Shown piece after piece: positions 34,694 through 43,505 of a stretch of DNA of 64,000 nucleotides. The translations under genes and the position numbers were made by a program. Position 1 is the first letter of the stretch; every line of letters starts with the position of its first letter. The notes below the pieces were generated by a model. That model saw nothing but the letters and a program-made list of their open reading frames with translations. It ran no database searches and was not told the DNA's origin. The stretch covers positions 310,001-374,000 of the forward strand of contig JAXGMV010000001.1 of assembly GCA_040768445.1 (NCBI GenBank). Reading direction: 5' to 3'. The stretch comes from JAXGMV01 sp040768445 (GTDB taxonomy: Bacteria; Chloroflexota; Anaerolineae; Anaerolineales; Anaerolineaceae).

Positions 34694-35457
34694 TGCCTTG
34701 CTCCGTTTAACTGGAGGGATAAAACCGAACGAACTTCCACCAGCAGTGTTTGAAATGCCGGGCTGGATTCCACCCTGGGCCGGGGTATGTCAACGAGGAT
34801 ATCACCGATAATCCGTCCTGGGCGCGGTGAAAGCACCAGAATACGGTCAGCCAGCCTGATGGCTTCATGGATATGATGTGTCACCCACAGAACCGCCGGC
34901 GTTGAAAGCCGCCACAACGTCCCAAATTCAGCAGTGATATGTTCCCGGGTGAGTTCATCCAGCGCGGCAAAGGGTTCATCCATCAACCACAGCGACGCAT
35001 CCAACAGCATCAACCGGGCCAGTGCCATACGCTGCTGCATGCCTCCCGAAAGTTGATAGGGATACTGGAGCAGCGACTCTGCCAGCCCCACCATTTCCAA
35101 AATATCCTTATTGGAGTAATCACTCAATTTTCCGCCTGACAGCATGCGCCGGGCAAGTTGAAGATTCCCTTCAACGGTCAGCCAGGGCAGCAAAGCCGGT
35201 TTTTGTGCCATCCATACAAATTGATGAGCGGCAGCTGCCTGTGCTGGTTTAATCCCATTGACCAGAATTTCACCGCTGGAAGGGGTTAACAAACCCGCCA
35301 GCAGGCGAAGTAAAGTTGATTTTCCACATCCGCTTGGGCCAATTAATGCAGTGAACTGCCCTGAAGGAATTTCAAGATTAATATCGGCAAGGGCCTGCAG
35401 GGCTGTTTTACCGTTGTAACCATGGGATAACTCTGTGAGAGACACTGCAGCAGCCAT
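34690..35457 (-). CDS. ABC transporter ATP-binding protein, SsuB-like
   Basis: This 255-residue ATPase has a complete motif set: Walker A GPSGCGKST near residue 39, Q-loop WMAQKPALLPW, signature LSGGMQQRMALARLM, Walker B LWLMDEPFAALD, and H-loop VTHHIHEA. It belongs to the nitrate/sulfonate/taurine importer group. It lies 12 bases after the IclR-PNPOx regulator gene. Confidence 0.94.
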   Translation of the reverse strand: MAAAVSLTELSHGYNGKTALQALADINLEIPSGQFTALIGPSGCGKSTLLRLLAGLLTPSSGEILVNGIKPAQAAAAHQFVWMAQKPALLPWLTVEGNLQLARRMLSGGKLSDYSNKDILEMVGLAESLLQYPYQLSGGMQQRMALARLMLLDASLWLMDEPFAALDELTREHITAEFGTLWRLSTPAVLWVTHHIHEAIRLADRILVLSPRPGRIIGDILVDIPRPRVESSPAFQTLLVEVRSVLSLQLNGARQ

Positions 35458-35469
35458 GAATGAGACCCT

Positions 35470-36585
35470 TTAATGGTTGGCAATGCCGCGCTGGCCGCGC
35501 AGAAAATCGGGCATGACCCTGAAGATATGGCTGATAGAATTCTCAAATGGATGACGCGTCGCACCCAGATACCGTTCTTGAAAACGTTTGATGATCTGTT
35601 CTGACGCTTCGTCTGAGAGCCCGGAGAGATGTTCCGCAGTGCCGCGCGCGGTTACACGCCGCAGAGGCTGCCAGGGTTCATCCACCGTCAATGAGACGTT
35701 AGGATTTTTCAACACGTATTCAGCCCATTGAGAGCCGCTGAATGCCAGAACATAAAAGCCCCTGCCGTCCCATTCCTGCCAGACCGGGATCACATGCGGT
35801 CGGCCATCAGGCCGGATACAGGCCAGGCTGGCTGTCCAGGGTCCACTCATAAAGCGATTAATTTCAGCAGTATCCATGGCAGCGGCATGTTCTGGTTTGC
35901 CCGTTTGCCTTCCGGCATATGGATGATAGCCCGGTGCACCCAACTGATAGGATAAATGTGCAGCTGTGAGCCGTAAGCTGTCAAGATATTCTTGGAGTAA
36001 ATCCTTCAGCTTCCAACGCACTGCCGGCGCCATCAGTTGGACAGCCATGTTGGGGTTTGAACCGTCACGGCACACCGGCAGGCTGATGGACAGGATACCG
36101 TCCTGCTCCTCTGCAGCATAACCATTTGCGATAACCGTCTCTGGAGGCAGGAAGGTGAACAGATTTGCTGCTGCGCCTGTTCCGGGTAAACGCTGCCCAG
36201 GGCTGCAACTCACACGCAACGCGTGACGCGCTTCATGGCTGACAGTCACTACCATGCCGCCTTCAAATGGCGTAAGCAGCAGTACAGTTTCTGAATACTG
36301 CTTATTGGCACATTCTGTCAGGAATGCATTAATTAATCCATCATCCTGCGGTTCTGCCCGGTTGATGAAACGCCTCAGGCGCAAGCCAGCATGGTAGCGA
36401 CCGCGTTTTTCCGCCTGCTCGACATATCCCAGTGCTTTCAAACTGTTCAACATGGCAAACAGGCTGCTGCGTGACAGGTTGAGTTCTTGCTGAATCTCTG
36501 CTGCGCTCAGTCCCTCACGTGCGCTTGCCAACACTTCAAGCAGGTGCAGGCTGATTTCAATTGAAGATCGCTGTCTCTCTTGCAT
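35470..36585 (-). CDS. IclR-type regulator fused to a PNPOx-like (flavin-binding split barrel) domain
   Basis: A 371-residue protein in three parts. Residues 1-75 are an IclR winged helix (LSAAEIQQELNLSRSSLFAMLNSLKALGYV). Residues about 80-215 are an IclR effector-like domain (VVTVSHEARHALRVSCSPGQRLPGTGAAANLF). Residues about 238-365 are a pyridoxamine-phosphate-oxidase-like split barrel (PWTASLACIRPDGRPHVIPVWQEWDGRGFYVL, VSLTVDEPW) of the kind that binds FMN or F420. It heads the ABC importer operon and presumably controls it. The fusion suggests the regulator senses a flavin or flavin-dependent state, and so perhaps that the importer carries a flavin-related vitamin; this is inference. No Shine-Dalgarno sequence; a leaderless -10 precedes the ATG. 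Confidence 0.85.
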   Translation of the reverse strand: MQERQRSSIEISLHLLEVLASAREGLSAAEIQQELNLSRSSLFAMLNSLKALGYVEQAEKRGRYHAGLRLRRFINRAEPQDDGLINAFLTECANKQYSETVLLLTPFEGGMVVTVSHEARHALRVSCSPGQRLPGTGAAANLFTFLPPETVIANGYAAEEQDGILSISLPVCRDGSNPNMAVQLMAPAVRWKLKDLLQEYLDSLRLTAAHLSYQLGAPGYHPYAGRQTGKPEHAAAMDTAEINRFMSGPWTASLACIRPDGRPHVIPVWQEWDGRGFYVLAFSGSQWAEYVLKNPNVSLTVDEPWQPLRRVTARGTAEHLSGLSDEASEQIIKRFQERYLGATRHPFENSISHIFRVMPDFLRGQRGIANH

Positions 36586-36592
36586 ACTTTAT

Positions 36593-36598
36593 ATTATA
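36593..36598 (-). promoter_or_regulatory. -10 hexamer of the IclR-PNPOx/ABC operon, leaderless spacing
   Basis: TATAAT on the minus strand, with seven bases before the ATG at 36585. Confidence 0.6.
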
Positions 36599-36636
36599 GT
36601 CCAATATAAAAGACATAAGTTTGTATTTTTGGACTA
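36597..36636. promoter_or_regulatory. Inverted repeat, possible operator of the IclR-PNPOx regulator
   Basis: TAGTCCAA (36597-36604) and TTGGACTA (36629-36636) form perfect eight-base inverted half sites with centres 32 bases apart, about three helical turns. One half overlaps the -10 hexamer and the other covers the -35 region, fitting autorepression. Confidence 0.5.
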
Positions 36637-36714
36637 TTGAAGGAATTAAATCTGAATGATTATCTATCCGAGCAACGATTATCCAATCACGGCATTGGTA
36701 CATTTCAATTGAAG

Positions 36715-36746
36715 AATTAAAAACTGCCGCCTTCATCAGCGGCAGT
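36715..36746 (-). terminator. Rho-independent terminator after the small membrane protein gene
   Basis: A perfect eight-base-pair stem (ACTGCCGC with GCGGCAGT) and an eight-base loop is followed on the minus strand by TTTTTAAT. It lies 34 bases after the stop at 36780. Confidence 0.85.
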
Positions 36747-36779
36747 CATGATTTAGCTAAGTGAATCGTGACGTAAATC

Positions 36780-37016
36780 TTAGATGATAAAGGACAAAGC
36801 AATCAACACTACAAAAAAAGCAACTGCCAGTGTGGCAATGCGAACAAGGTCTTTTTTCACATAGCTGTAATCAGGGTTAAAGTCAGTTCCAGTCATGGAA
36901 CGGGTGCTTGTTACCGGCCTTGTTTCTGTTGTTCTCACTGCAGATTGACTTGTTTCTGCAGCCTGATTTGTTTTTCTCTCAGGACTGCTCATGCGTTTTG
37001 TGTGTTTCTTTGCCAT
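36780..37016 (-). CDS. Small basic tail-anchored membrane protein, hypothetical
   Basis: This 78-residue protein starts at the ATG at 37016, set by GAGGAG seven bases upstream; a longer frame to 37067 has no support. A Lys/Arg/Thr-rich N-terminal half (MAKKHTKRMSSPERK) is followed by DYSYVKKDLVRIATL and one C-terminal membrane helix (residues about 56-78). It has its own terminator and a TATAAT 20-25 bases before the Shine-Dalgarno sequence. No family is recognised. Confidence 0.75.
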   Translation of the reverse strand: MAKKHTKRMSSPERKTNQAAETSQSAVRTTETRPVTSTRSMTGTDFNPDYSYVKKDLVRIATLAVAFFVVLIALSFII

Positions 37017-37111
37017 TGTCTTGCTCCTCAGTAGAATGGCTGTATTATACCCTGTTTTTTCAACCATGAAGAAATCGCGCCAGTATTATTCTGACAAACT
37101 GCCTGGCAGGG

Positions 37112-37117
37112 TATAAT
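37112..37117 (+). promoter_or_regulatory. -10 hexamer of the methyltransferase gene
   Basis: TATAAT, 16 bases before the ATG at 37134, with TTCTGA 17 bases upstream as a weak -35. Confidence 0.45.
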
Positions 37118-37133
37118 AATTTTGAATATATTC

Positions 37134-37967
37134 ATGAAACTCGATTACTTGATACTCCGCTTTATACGCCACTGGCTGCCGGATTCAGCAGCGCATTTCC
37201 TGCTTCATCACCGCCTGATCATCAAACCTGGCTATGAAACCAGCAATCCCACTGCGGCAGTCAGTGTCTACCTTGAGATTCTGCAAGCCCAAGGATTTGG
37301 CTTGGAAGACAGGCATGTGCTGATTTTTGGTTATGGCGGCAGGTTTGGCGTCGGTTGTGGCTTACTGCAGGCTGGGGCTGCCAGCGTGACATTATCTGAC
37401 CGGTTTGCCCCGCCAGATGATGCTGAAAATGCTGCTCTGTTTGACCTTTACCCTGCGCTTGTCAAAAAAGTAGGCAGCGGCCGAATTCTCCCGGCTGATG
37501 ATCGGTTGAGACTGACGAACGCAGACATCCGTGATGCCGCCAGGCAGCCTGGCACACTTGCTTATGACCTGGTACTGTCCAACTCGGTATACGAGCACCT
37601 GGATGATGTGGATGGGATAACCGCAGCATTAGCCAGGCTGACACATCCCAACGGTATGCAAATTCACAATATTGATCTGCGGGACCATTACTTCAAGTAC
37701 CCGTTTGAAATGCTGACTTTTTCTGAAAAAACCTGGAAACAATGGCTCAACCCGGGCAGCAACCTGAACCGCCTACGGTTGCAGGATTATCGCGCCGTTT
37801 TTGAGCGCTATTTTGAAGATGTGAAAACTGAGGTTCTTGCCAGAGAACTGGAAGCATTCAGGTCAGCCAGGGCACGCATTAGACCCGAGTTCTTGAGCGG
37901 TGATGAACTGGCTGATTCTGTATCGCTGCTGAGGGTTATTGCGCGCAGCCCGAAACAAGAATTTTAG
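37134..37967 (+). CDS. SAM-dependent methyltransferase domain protein
   Basis: This 277-residue class I methyltransferase starts at the ATG at 37134; a TTG 12 bases upstream is an alternative. The SAM-binding motif I is VLIFGYGGRFGVGCGLLQAG (near residue 58), followed by ASVTLSDRF, and LVLSNSVYEHLDDVDG supplies the later motif with NSVYEH. The N-terminus has amphipathic character. The substrate cannot be told; the arrangement resembles methyltransferases of glycan or lipid synthesis. The stop codon overlaps that of the convergent YdcF-like gene. Confidence 0.82.
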   Translation: MKLDYLILRFIRHWLPDSAAHFLLHHRLIIKPGYETSNPTAAVSVYLEILQAQGFGLEDRHVLIFGYGGRFGVGCGLLQAGAASVTLSDRFAPPDDAENAALFDLYPALVKKVGSGRILPADDRLRLTNADIRDAARQPGTLAYDLVLSNSVYEHLDDVDGITAALARLTHPNGMQIHNIDLRDHYFKYPFEMLTFSEKTWKQWLNPGSNLNRLRLQDYRAVFERYFEDVKTEVLARELEAFRSARARIRPEFLSGDELADSVSLLRVIARSPKQEF

Positions 37968-38779
37968 CCGGCATCAGGTACATCCATCCAGCCGCGCATG
38001 CGGTATACGAAGATACCCAGGTATTCCTTAAGCACATTGGTGGTCAATGACAGGCTTGATGCATTCGGCAGCAGGGAGATAACCCTGTTTTCCACACTGC
38101 CGCTAAAGAGCTGCTGCCAGTCTTCCTCAGTGAATGTAAAATCAGCCGGCGCAGGGATGACCTCCAGCCCCTGCGCTTTGAACAGGGCTACCGAGCGCGG
38201 CATGTGCATTGCTGAAGTGACCAGCACGATACGGTTGATCCCCTTCTCTTTTAAAATGGCCGCACTGTAGACGGCATTTTCATAAGTATTCTGAGATTGA
38301 TCCTCCAACCAGATGGCTTCAGCCGGCACACCCAACAGATCAAGCAGGTCGGCCATCTCTGTAGCGGGTGTACTGCGCTCATCCAGGTCCATCCAGGTGA
38401 TCACCCCGCCTGTCAGCAGGAGATGCGGTGCCTTGCCAGCTTTGTACAATCGAGCAGCATAAATCACCCGGTCTCCAGCACCATCAACTTCCACGTTCAG
38501 GCGCGGGTAGCCAGCATGAGCAGTTCCACCACCCAGCACCACAATTACTTCGCTCGGAGGGACGTCAACCAGCGGCGCATACTGGCTTTCCAGACTGCGC
38601 GCCAGGCTGTATGAAACCAGGCGGTTACTGCTTATGAAAAGCAGCAGCAGAGCAGCAATGATCAAACCCTGCATTACTTTAAGATGACGGTGCAGCAATA
38701 AGGCTGTCAGTAGAATAAGACATGTTAACCCAAGTGGGTAGATTAATAGCGGCAGTAGTTTTGAGAGAAAGATGAACAT
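37964..38779 (-). CDS. YdcF/SanA/ElyC family (DUF218) membrane protein
   Basis: This 271-residue protein has two N-terminal membrane helices (residues about 5-25 and 35-52) and an outside DUF218 domain. Family motifs are VIVVLGGG, AARLYKAGKAPHLLLTGG, EDQSQNTYENAVYSAAIL and LVTSAMHMPRS. Relatives influence envelope integrity and polyprenyl-linked glycan balance in Enterobacteria; the reaction is unknown. A TATGAT hexamer lies six bases before its ATG. Confidence 0.88.
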   Translation of the reverse strand: MFIFLSKLLPLLIYPLGLTCLILLTALLLHRHLKVMQGLIIAALLLLFISSNRLVSYSLARSLESQYAPLVDVPPSEVIVVLGGGTAHAGYPRLNVEVDGAGDRVIYAARLYKAGKAPHLLLTGGVITWMDLDERSTPATEMADLLDLLGVPAEAIWLEDQSQNTYENAVYSAAILKEKGINRIVLVTSAMHMPRSVALFKAQGLEVIPAPADFTFTEEDWQQLFSGSVENRVISLLPNASSLSLTTNVLKEYLGIFVYRMRGWMDVPDAG

Positions 38780-38785
38780 ATCCCA

Positions 38786-38791
38786 ATCATA
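38786..38791 (-). promoter_or_regulatory. -10 hexamer of the YdcF-like gene, leaderless spacing
   Basis: TATGAT on the minus strand, with six bases before the ATG at 38779. Confidence 0.45.
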
Positions 38792-38899
38792 CCGTTAAAC
38801 GAACACAACTGAGGTATATACCACACACTTTATCGTGGTAGTGGAAAATTATCACTTGATGGAAATGCCTGGTGGCTTGTCAGGCTGTGTTAAATACTT

Positions 38900-41227
38900 T
38901 CATTCTGAAGCCAAAAATGCCACAGCATTTGAATCTTCATCATCCATTACAATGCGCAGGAAGGTGCCAGGGCGGTAGTCTGAGACCTTGATCAAGCGCA
39001 GGCTGTTTTTGATCCTATCACTGACTTCTAAAAATTCATGCAGGTGATTGGGGGTGTCATAGAAGAACTCCCTCCGCAGAACAGTATCCGGGCTGTCAAT
39101 TTGCAGTGCCAGCGGGTAGATCTGCGCTTCCAATAGGTCCTGGAAGAAGTGTGTTCCCAGTGATGGCTCGGGCTCAGCTCCCACCAGTTTTCCGGCAATC
39201 TCAACCAGTGAACGGGCATTATAAATATCGCCGTAATCTACCGGCACACCCAGGTCAGAGTTGGAGCTGCCCCACCGCCCGGGTCCAGCACAGATAAACT
39301 GCTCCTTATCAAGCCGTGCGTTCAGCTTGCCAATTGCCTGAACCAGCTCACGCCGGCAGGCTTCAGAGGGCAGCTGGTAATACTCCTCATGCGGTACATA
39401 CACCACATAATCCACCCGGTCAATAAACCCCTTGGGAACAACAAAATGGGTCTGAAATATAATTTGATCTTGTTTCAGGTCTACCGGAATTTTTGCACAC
39501 GGAATATCCTCCAAACGGCTCTGCGGCCGGCACTGCAGGATAATGATTTTCAATTTCGGCAAGCGTTCGCCAGTGGGCTCAATGTGTAACGCAAACTCCA
39601 GGTCAACCGGTTCACCATAGGCTTTCTCGAGCTTACTCAATACCTGCCGCATACAGTCAGAAAACTGTGTTCGGGTGAGCAGATCATCAAAGGTGGCAAT
39701 CAAGTTTTCTGGCTCGCAGTCGATTAAGTTACTGCGTAATGAAACCAGTGAACCTTCCTGATCCATTTGCACCAGGTAGCGCAGCGGCTTATACCCCTTC
39801 CAATCCACATCTTTGATCGCCAAAGTTTTAAATACGTTTTCCTTAATGTCAATCAGGTCAATGTACTGCTGAGAATACTTGCGTACATTGACAGGATTAT
39901 TGGATGGTCTTAAGCCGGGATGGCTCAAGGCAACCAATCGCGGAAAATCATTTCCAACCCGGTCAACAGCTCGAGTGCCAAGACCCCAAACCAGCCTCAA
40001 AAAGCCGTCTTTGCGCCTGATTTGCGGCGACCAGCGGTACATATTGCTGCTGAAACCCACACCGGCAGCATGCGGCATGTAATAGTCACGAAATACCTCG
40101 CCCTCAACCACCTGAATCAGGATCGCCATACGTTCATCATAATCCTGCAAACCACGCTGTCTTCGATAAAGCAGTGCATTCGGGTTCAGGGCAGATGCGT
40201 ATATATGGGCAATACCGCGCTTTAAATCCAGCAGGTTTGACTCCGGCGTTCCCTGGTTGGGCAGGAATACGCTGTCATATTTACCGGCAAATGCTGTACC
40301 AAAATTATCTTCCAGCAGGCTGGATGAGCGCACAATTAATGGCTTACTGCCGATGTTGTTGAGCAGTGCCTGCAGTTTCTCCACAATATCAGGGGGAAAC
40401 TCTCCCTCTTCAAATGCCTCAACAATATGAGGGAAGTCAGCCCGCATCTCCTCCTCGGTTTTATATTTCTGATCGATCCAGTGCATGAGATTGTTCATGC
40501 TCATAAATGGATAAAATTCTGTCGCACCAATAAAGTAAGATTCTGGAATAGCGATCATGGCGTTCAAAGCCGGGTCGGCGGTTTCAGTCAGAATGCGGGC
40601 AGCCAGCAGCATACCAGCTGCCTTGCCGCCAATACGTCCTGCGCCAATCTTTCGACGCCGAATTTCCAGCAGGTCTGATACTTTAAACCATTCTTTGGCG
40701 ATGTTGATGTACTTGAGCTGGTCACTTATCATGCCGCGTATGAGGACAACCTTTGATTCCAACAGGCGCGGTCTGTATTCCTCCCTTTCATGTGCCGGCA
40801 TACGTTCAATACTGACGGCCTGGTCAAAAACCATGTCCAGTGGTGCCAATTCAGGGTTAAGTGCCAGCATACCAGTCTCTGGATGCACGCCGCGTGCAGT
40901 CAGCACTTCTGTAAGCACATCATCAAACTCTTCAAAAGAAAAATGCCGGCTGAAAATCAGATCCGTCATCATGTCGCGCGTTCGAGACAAGCGCAGTTCC
41001 CAAAGATCTTCGGGCTCATCTGAATTTTGGGAGTCTATCCCCTCGCGAATTTGGGATTTGATGGCCATATCGCGCACCCGTGTTTCAAATTCCTGCGGGC
41101 TGGCTATACCACGCTGGTACATCACTTTGCGCATTTGCGCACGTATGCGGCTTGAAAGGATAGGGTACTGACTGAGAGCCAGGTAAACGTTTAGCAGCGC
41201 GTCTGAGGAGCTTCTGGATAAGGTCAT
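38900..41227 (-). CDS. PEP/pyruvate-binding (PPDK N-domain) protein without the phosphohistidine domain
   Basis: The start is the ATG at 41227, with GGAAGG upstream, giving 775 residues. Residues about 200-570 match the ATP-grasp nucleotide-binding part of PEP synthase and pyruvate phosphate dikinase: RKIGAGRIGGKAAGMLLAARIL, LIVRSSSLLEDNFGTAFAGKYDSVF, and later LKIIILQCRPQSR. The swivelling phosphohistidine domain and the PEP-binding barrel of PEP synthase are not seen. Residues 1-190 and 600-775 are unassigned; the latter contain CAGPGRWGSSNSDLGVPVDYGDI. It may use ATP to phosphorylate another acceptor. The reaction is unknown. Confidence 0.82.
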   Translation of the reverse strand: MTLSRSSSDALLNVYLALSQYPILSSRIRAQMRKVMYQRGIASPQEFETRVRDMAIKSQIREGIDSQNSDEPEDLWELRLSRTRDMMTDLIFSRHFSFEEFDDVLTEVLTARGVHPETGMLALNPELAPLDMVFDQAVSIERMPAHEREEYRPRLLESKVVLIRGMISDQLKYINIAKEWFKVSDLLEIRRRKIGAGRIGGKAAGMLLAARILTETADPALNAMIAIPESYFIGATEFYPFMSMNNLMHWIDQKYKTEEEMRADFPHIVEAFEEGEFPPDIVEKLQALLNNIGSKPLIVRSSSLLEDNFGTAFAGKYDSVFLPNQGTPESNLLDLKRGIAHIYASALNPNALLYRRQRGLQDYDERMAILIQVVEGEVFRDYYMPHAAGVGFSSNMYRWSPQIRRKDGFLRLVWGLGTRAVDRVGNDFPRLVALSHPGLRPSNNPVNVRKYSQQYIDLIDIKENVFKTLAIKDVDWKGYKPLRYLVQMDQEGSLVSLRSNLIDCEPENLIATFDDLLTRTQFSDCMRQVLSKLEKAYGEPVDLEFALHIEPTGERLPKLKIIILQCRPQSRLEDIPCAKIPVDLKQDQIIFQTHFVVPKGFIDRVDYVVYVPHEEYYQLPSEACRRELVQAIGKLNARLDKEQFICAGPGRWGSSNSDLGVPVDYGDIYNARSLVEIAGKLVGAEPEPSLGTHFFQDLLEAQIYPLALQIDSPDTVLRREFFYDTPNHLHEFLEVSDRIKNSLRLIKVSDYRPGTFLRIVMDDEDSNAVAFLASE

Positions 41228-41316
41228 GGCTGTCCCTTCCTGCAATTTTTATAAGGCATTATCCGACAATCTGCCGGCCAGTGTGCTGCACGAATAGAAG
41301 AGATAAGGCAGAAATT

Positions 41317-42444
41317 TTAACCAAGATGCATCGGCATGATGACATGCAAAAACTCATCGTCACCAACCGGCCTGATGACGCCAGGTGAGTTGTTGGCGTT
41401 AGTCTCAAGGGCAACGCTGGGCGTCTTGATCACATCCAGCACTTCGCGTAGAAAGCCAACGTTAAAAGCAATTAACAGGTCGGGGCCGCTGACAGAAGCA
41501 TCCACCACGATTTCGCTGGAGCCTGTTTCTTCAGACTGTGCAGAAATCTCGACCGTGCCCGGTTTGTCTCCGCCCGCCGTAATCTGCATACGCACAACAT
41601 TGTTGCTGTCGCGTGCGATGATCTCAGCCTGCCTGCAGGCATTCAAGAAATTACTGGTTGACAGGATGGTGGTTGTCTTGGCTGAACGGGGTACGATGAC
41701 ATTGTAATCGGGGAAGTTGCCCTCAATTAGCTGTGACGCCAGTTCGGCGTCTTTGAGATGGAACAAAACCTGGCTGCGGTTCTGTTGAACGACCATGGTC
41801 ACTTTTTGCTCACCGTCTGAGGCAATGCGTGCCAGTTCACTCAATGCCCTGGCGGGAATGATGGCAGAAATGGCTTTGCTGATCGGGCGTTCAAGGGTGG
41901 CTTTGCGAACAGAAATCCTGAAGCCGTCTGTAGCAGCCAACACGATTTTATCATCGCTCAGATTAACCATCACGCCCTGCAACACCGGCCGCGAATCTTC
42001 AGTAGAGGCTGCAAATGCAACCTGGCGGATCATCTCTTTGAAATCGGTCACTTTTAATTCCACACCTTCAGACAGGTCCGGCACAGGCATAGGTGGAAAT
42101 TCCTGGGCATCAATACCGCGAATATCGGTGTTTGAAGAGATACTGCGCACATTCAGGGTTTGGGTTTTGTCATCACTGGTCAGGGTAATCATCTCATTTG
42201 GCAGGGTTGTCACCAGGTCTGATATGGTGCGCGCAGGAATGGTTATCGAACCCTCATCCGCAATTTCAGCCCCAATCCAGCATGAGATGCCCAATTCGAG
42301 GTTTGTTGCCGAGAGCCGTAAACGTCCTTCATCAGTAGCCAGCAGGACGTTCGCCAGTACAGGCAGGGTGCTGCGGGTAGATACTGCCTTGGAAACAATA
42401 CTCAAGCCATGTGCAAGTTGTTGTTGTGAAACCGCTGCTTTCAT
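41317..42444 (-). CDS. dnaN: DNA polymerase III subunit beta (sliding clamp)
   Basis: This 375-residue protein has three clamp domains. Clear segments are MKAAVSQQQLAHGLSIVSKAVSTRSTLPVLANVLL at the start, GTVEISAQSEETGSSEIVVD in the third domain, and the C-terminal HVIMPMHLG, which ends the clamp like the usual MPMRL. It forms a ring on DNA and tethers the replicative polymerase. GGAGAGG lies seven bases before the ATG. dnaA and recF are not adjacent, so this is not the usual origin arrangement. A TATACT element lies about 120 bases upstream on the same strand. Confidence 0.97.
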   Translation of the reverse strand: MKAAVSQQQLAHGLSIVSKAVSTRSTLPVLANVLLATDEGRLRLSATNLELGISCWIGAEIADEGSITIPARTISDLVTTLPNEMITLTSDDKTQTLNVRSISSNTDIRGIDAQEFPPMPVPDLSEGVELKVTDFKEMIRQVAFAASTEDSRPVLQGVMVNLSDDKIVLAATDGFRISVRKATLERPISKAISAIIPARALSELARIASDGEQKVTMVVQQNRSQVLFHLKDAELASQLIEGNFPDYNVIVPRSAKTTTILSTSNFLNACRQAEIIARDSNNVVRMQITAGGDKPGTVEISAQSEETGSSEIVVDASVSGPDLLIAFNVGFLREVLDVIKTPSVALETNANNSPGVIRPVGDDEFLHVIMPMHLG

Positions 42445-42653
42445 ATTCGAAACCTCTCCACCTGAAGAATTTTCCGGAAAAAGTACCTGGTGACCCAGCC
42501 CCTCTGCAGATTATTAGTGACAGTGACTGCTGCAACAGAGATAATTATTATTTGTTGATTTTAAAAAGTATACAACGAGTAATAAGATTTTACCAGAAAA
42601 AACTTATGACACATATTTTATGATCTATGCGAACCGGACATTCACAATCATGA

Positions 42654-42682
42654 TTGACATAACTGACCTTCACCAGTAAGCT
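42654..42682 (+). promoter_or_regulatory. Possible promoter of the Nif3-like gene
   Basis: TTGACA, a 17-base spacer, then TAAGCT, 32 bases before the ATG at 42715. The -35 is perfect and the -10 weak. Confidence 0.4.
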
Positions 42683-42714
42683 AATCTTAAACTCAGGAAA
42701 TATTGGGAGGCAGA

Positions 42715-43473
42715 ATGTTTTTAGCAGAACTGGTAGCTTACCTTGATGATCTATTACGCACGAACGAAATTCATGATGCCGCACATAACGGGCTGCAGGT
42801 AGAAGGTAAAAAACAGGTCAGACGGGTTGGGCTGGCAGTTGACAGTTCACTGGCTGGCTTCCAGCAGGCAGTTGAACAGCAGGTTGATCTCCTGCTGGTT
42901 CATCACGGCTTGTTCTGGGAAGGTCCGCGCTTTCACCCATTAACCGGTTTGATGGGCAGGCGGGTGAAGACACTGCTCAGTGCCGGTATCTCGCTCTACG
43001 GCGCCCACTTGCCGCTAGACGTTCACTCGGTTTACGGTAACAACGCTGTGCTGGCGCGCCAACTCGGCCTGCAAGTTGGGGAATTCTTTGCACCTTACGG
43101 CAATGTCCTGCTGGCACTGCATGCCAGGTGTGCTCAACCAATTCCTTTACAGACCTTCGTCAATCAGGTGGAAGACCTGCTCAAAGTTAAAACAATTACC
43201 TGGCAGTTTGGTCCGGAATTGGTGTCCAGTGTGGGCATTGCCAGCGGTAAGGCAACACCGGTGATGCCGGCTCTTGCAGCAATCGGCGCTGATACCTTTC
43301 TCACAGGTGAGACTGCTCACGGCGGCTACCACACAGCGCGCGAACTGGGCCTGAACGTCATTCACGCTGGACATTATGCCACCGAAGCAGTTGGGGTTAA
43401 GGCGCTTGGCCAGCACCTGGCTGAAAAATTCGACCTGGAGACTGTATTTATAGATGAACCGACCGGCTTGTAG
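42715..43473 (+). CDS. Nif3-like dinuclear metal centre protein (GTP cyclohydrolase 1 type 2 / YqfO family)
   Basis: This 252-residue protein starts at the ATG preceded by GGGAGG. Metal ligands appear in DLLLVHHGLFW (His-His, near 62-68), LYGAHLPLDVHSVYGNN (His and Asp, near 100-115), and the C-terminal TGETAHGGYH and VIHAGHYATE (His-Glu). There is no inserted PII-like domain, so this is the short form. Nif3 proteins are widespread toroids whose reaction is still unclear. Confidence 0.92.
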   Translation: MFLAELVAYLDDLLRTNEIHDAAHNGLQVEGKKQVRRVGLAVDSSLAGFQQAVEQQVDLLLVHHGLFWEGPRFHPLTGLMGRRVKTLLSAGISLYGAHLPLDVHSVYGNNAVLARQLGLQVGEFFAPYGNVLLALHARCAQPIPLQTFVNQVEDLLKVKTITWQFGPELVSSVGIASGKATPVMPALAAIGADTFLTGETAHGGYHTARELGLNVIHAGHYATEAVGVKALGQHLAEKFDLETVFIDEPTGL

Positions 43474-43505
43474 GCACCTGGTTAAACAATAGTTGTGTAC
43501 TGATC

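Noticed and set aside
36586..36780. Riboswitch upstream of the importer operon
   Set aside because: No conserved FMN, TPP or cobalamin elements recognised, and the -10 lies seven bases before the start codon, leaving no leader.
40557..41171. 204-residue plus-strand frame
   Set aside because: Antisense shadow of the PEP-synthase-type gene.
42445..42714. Replication origin next to dnaN
   Set aside because: AT-rich, but no cluster of DnaA boxes (TTATCCACA-like) was seen, and dnaA is absent.
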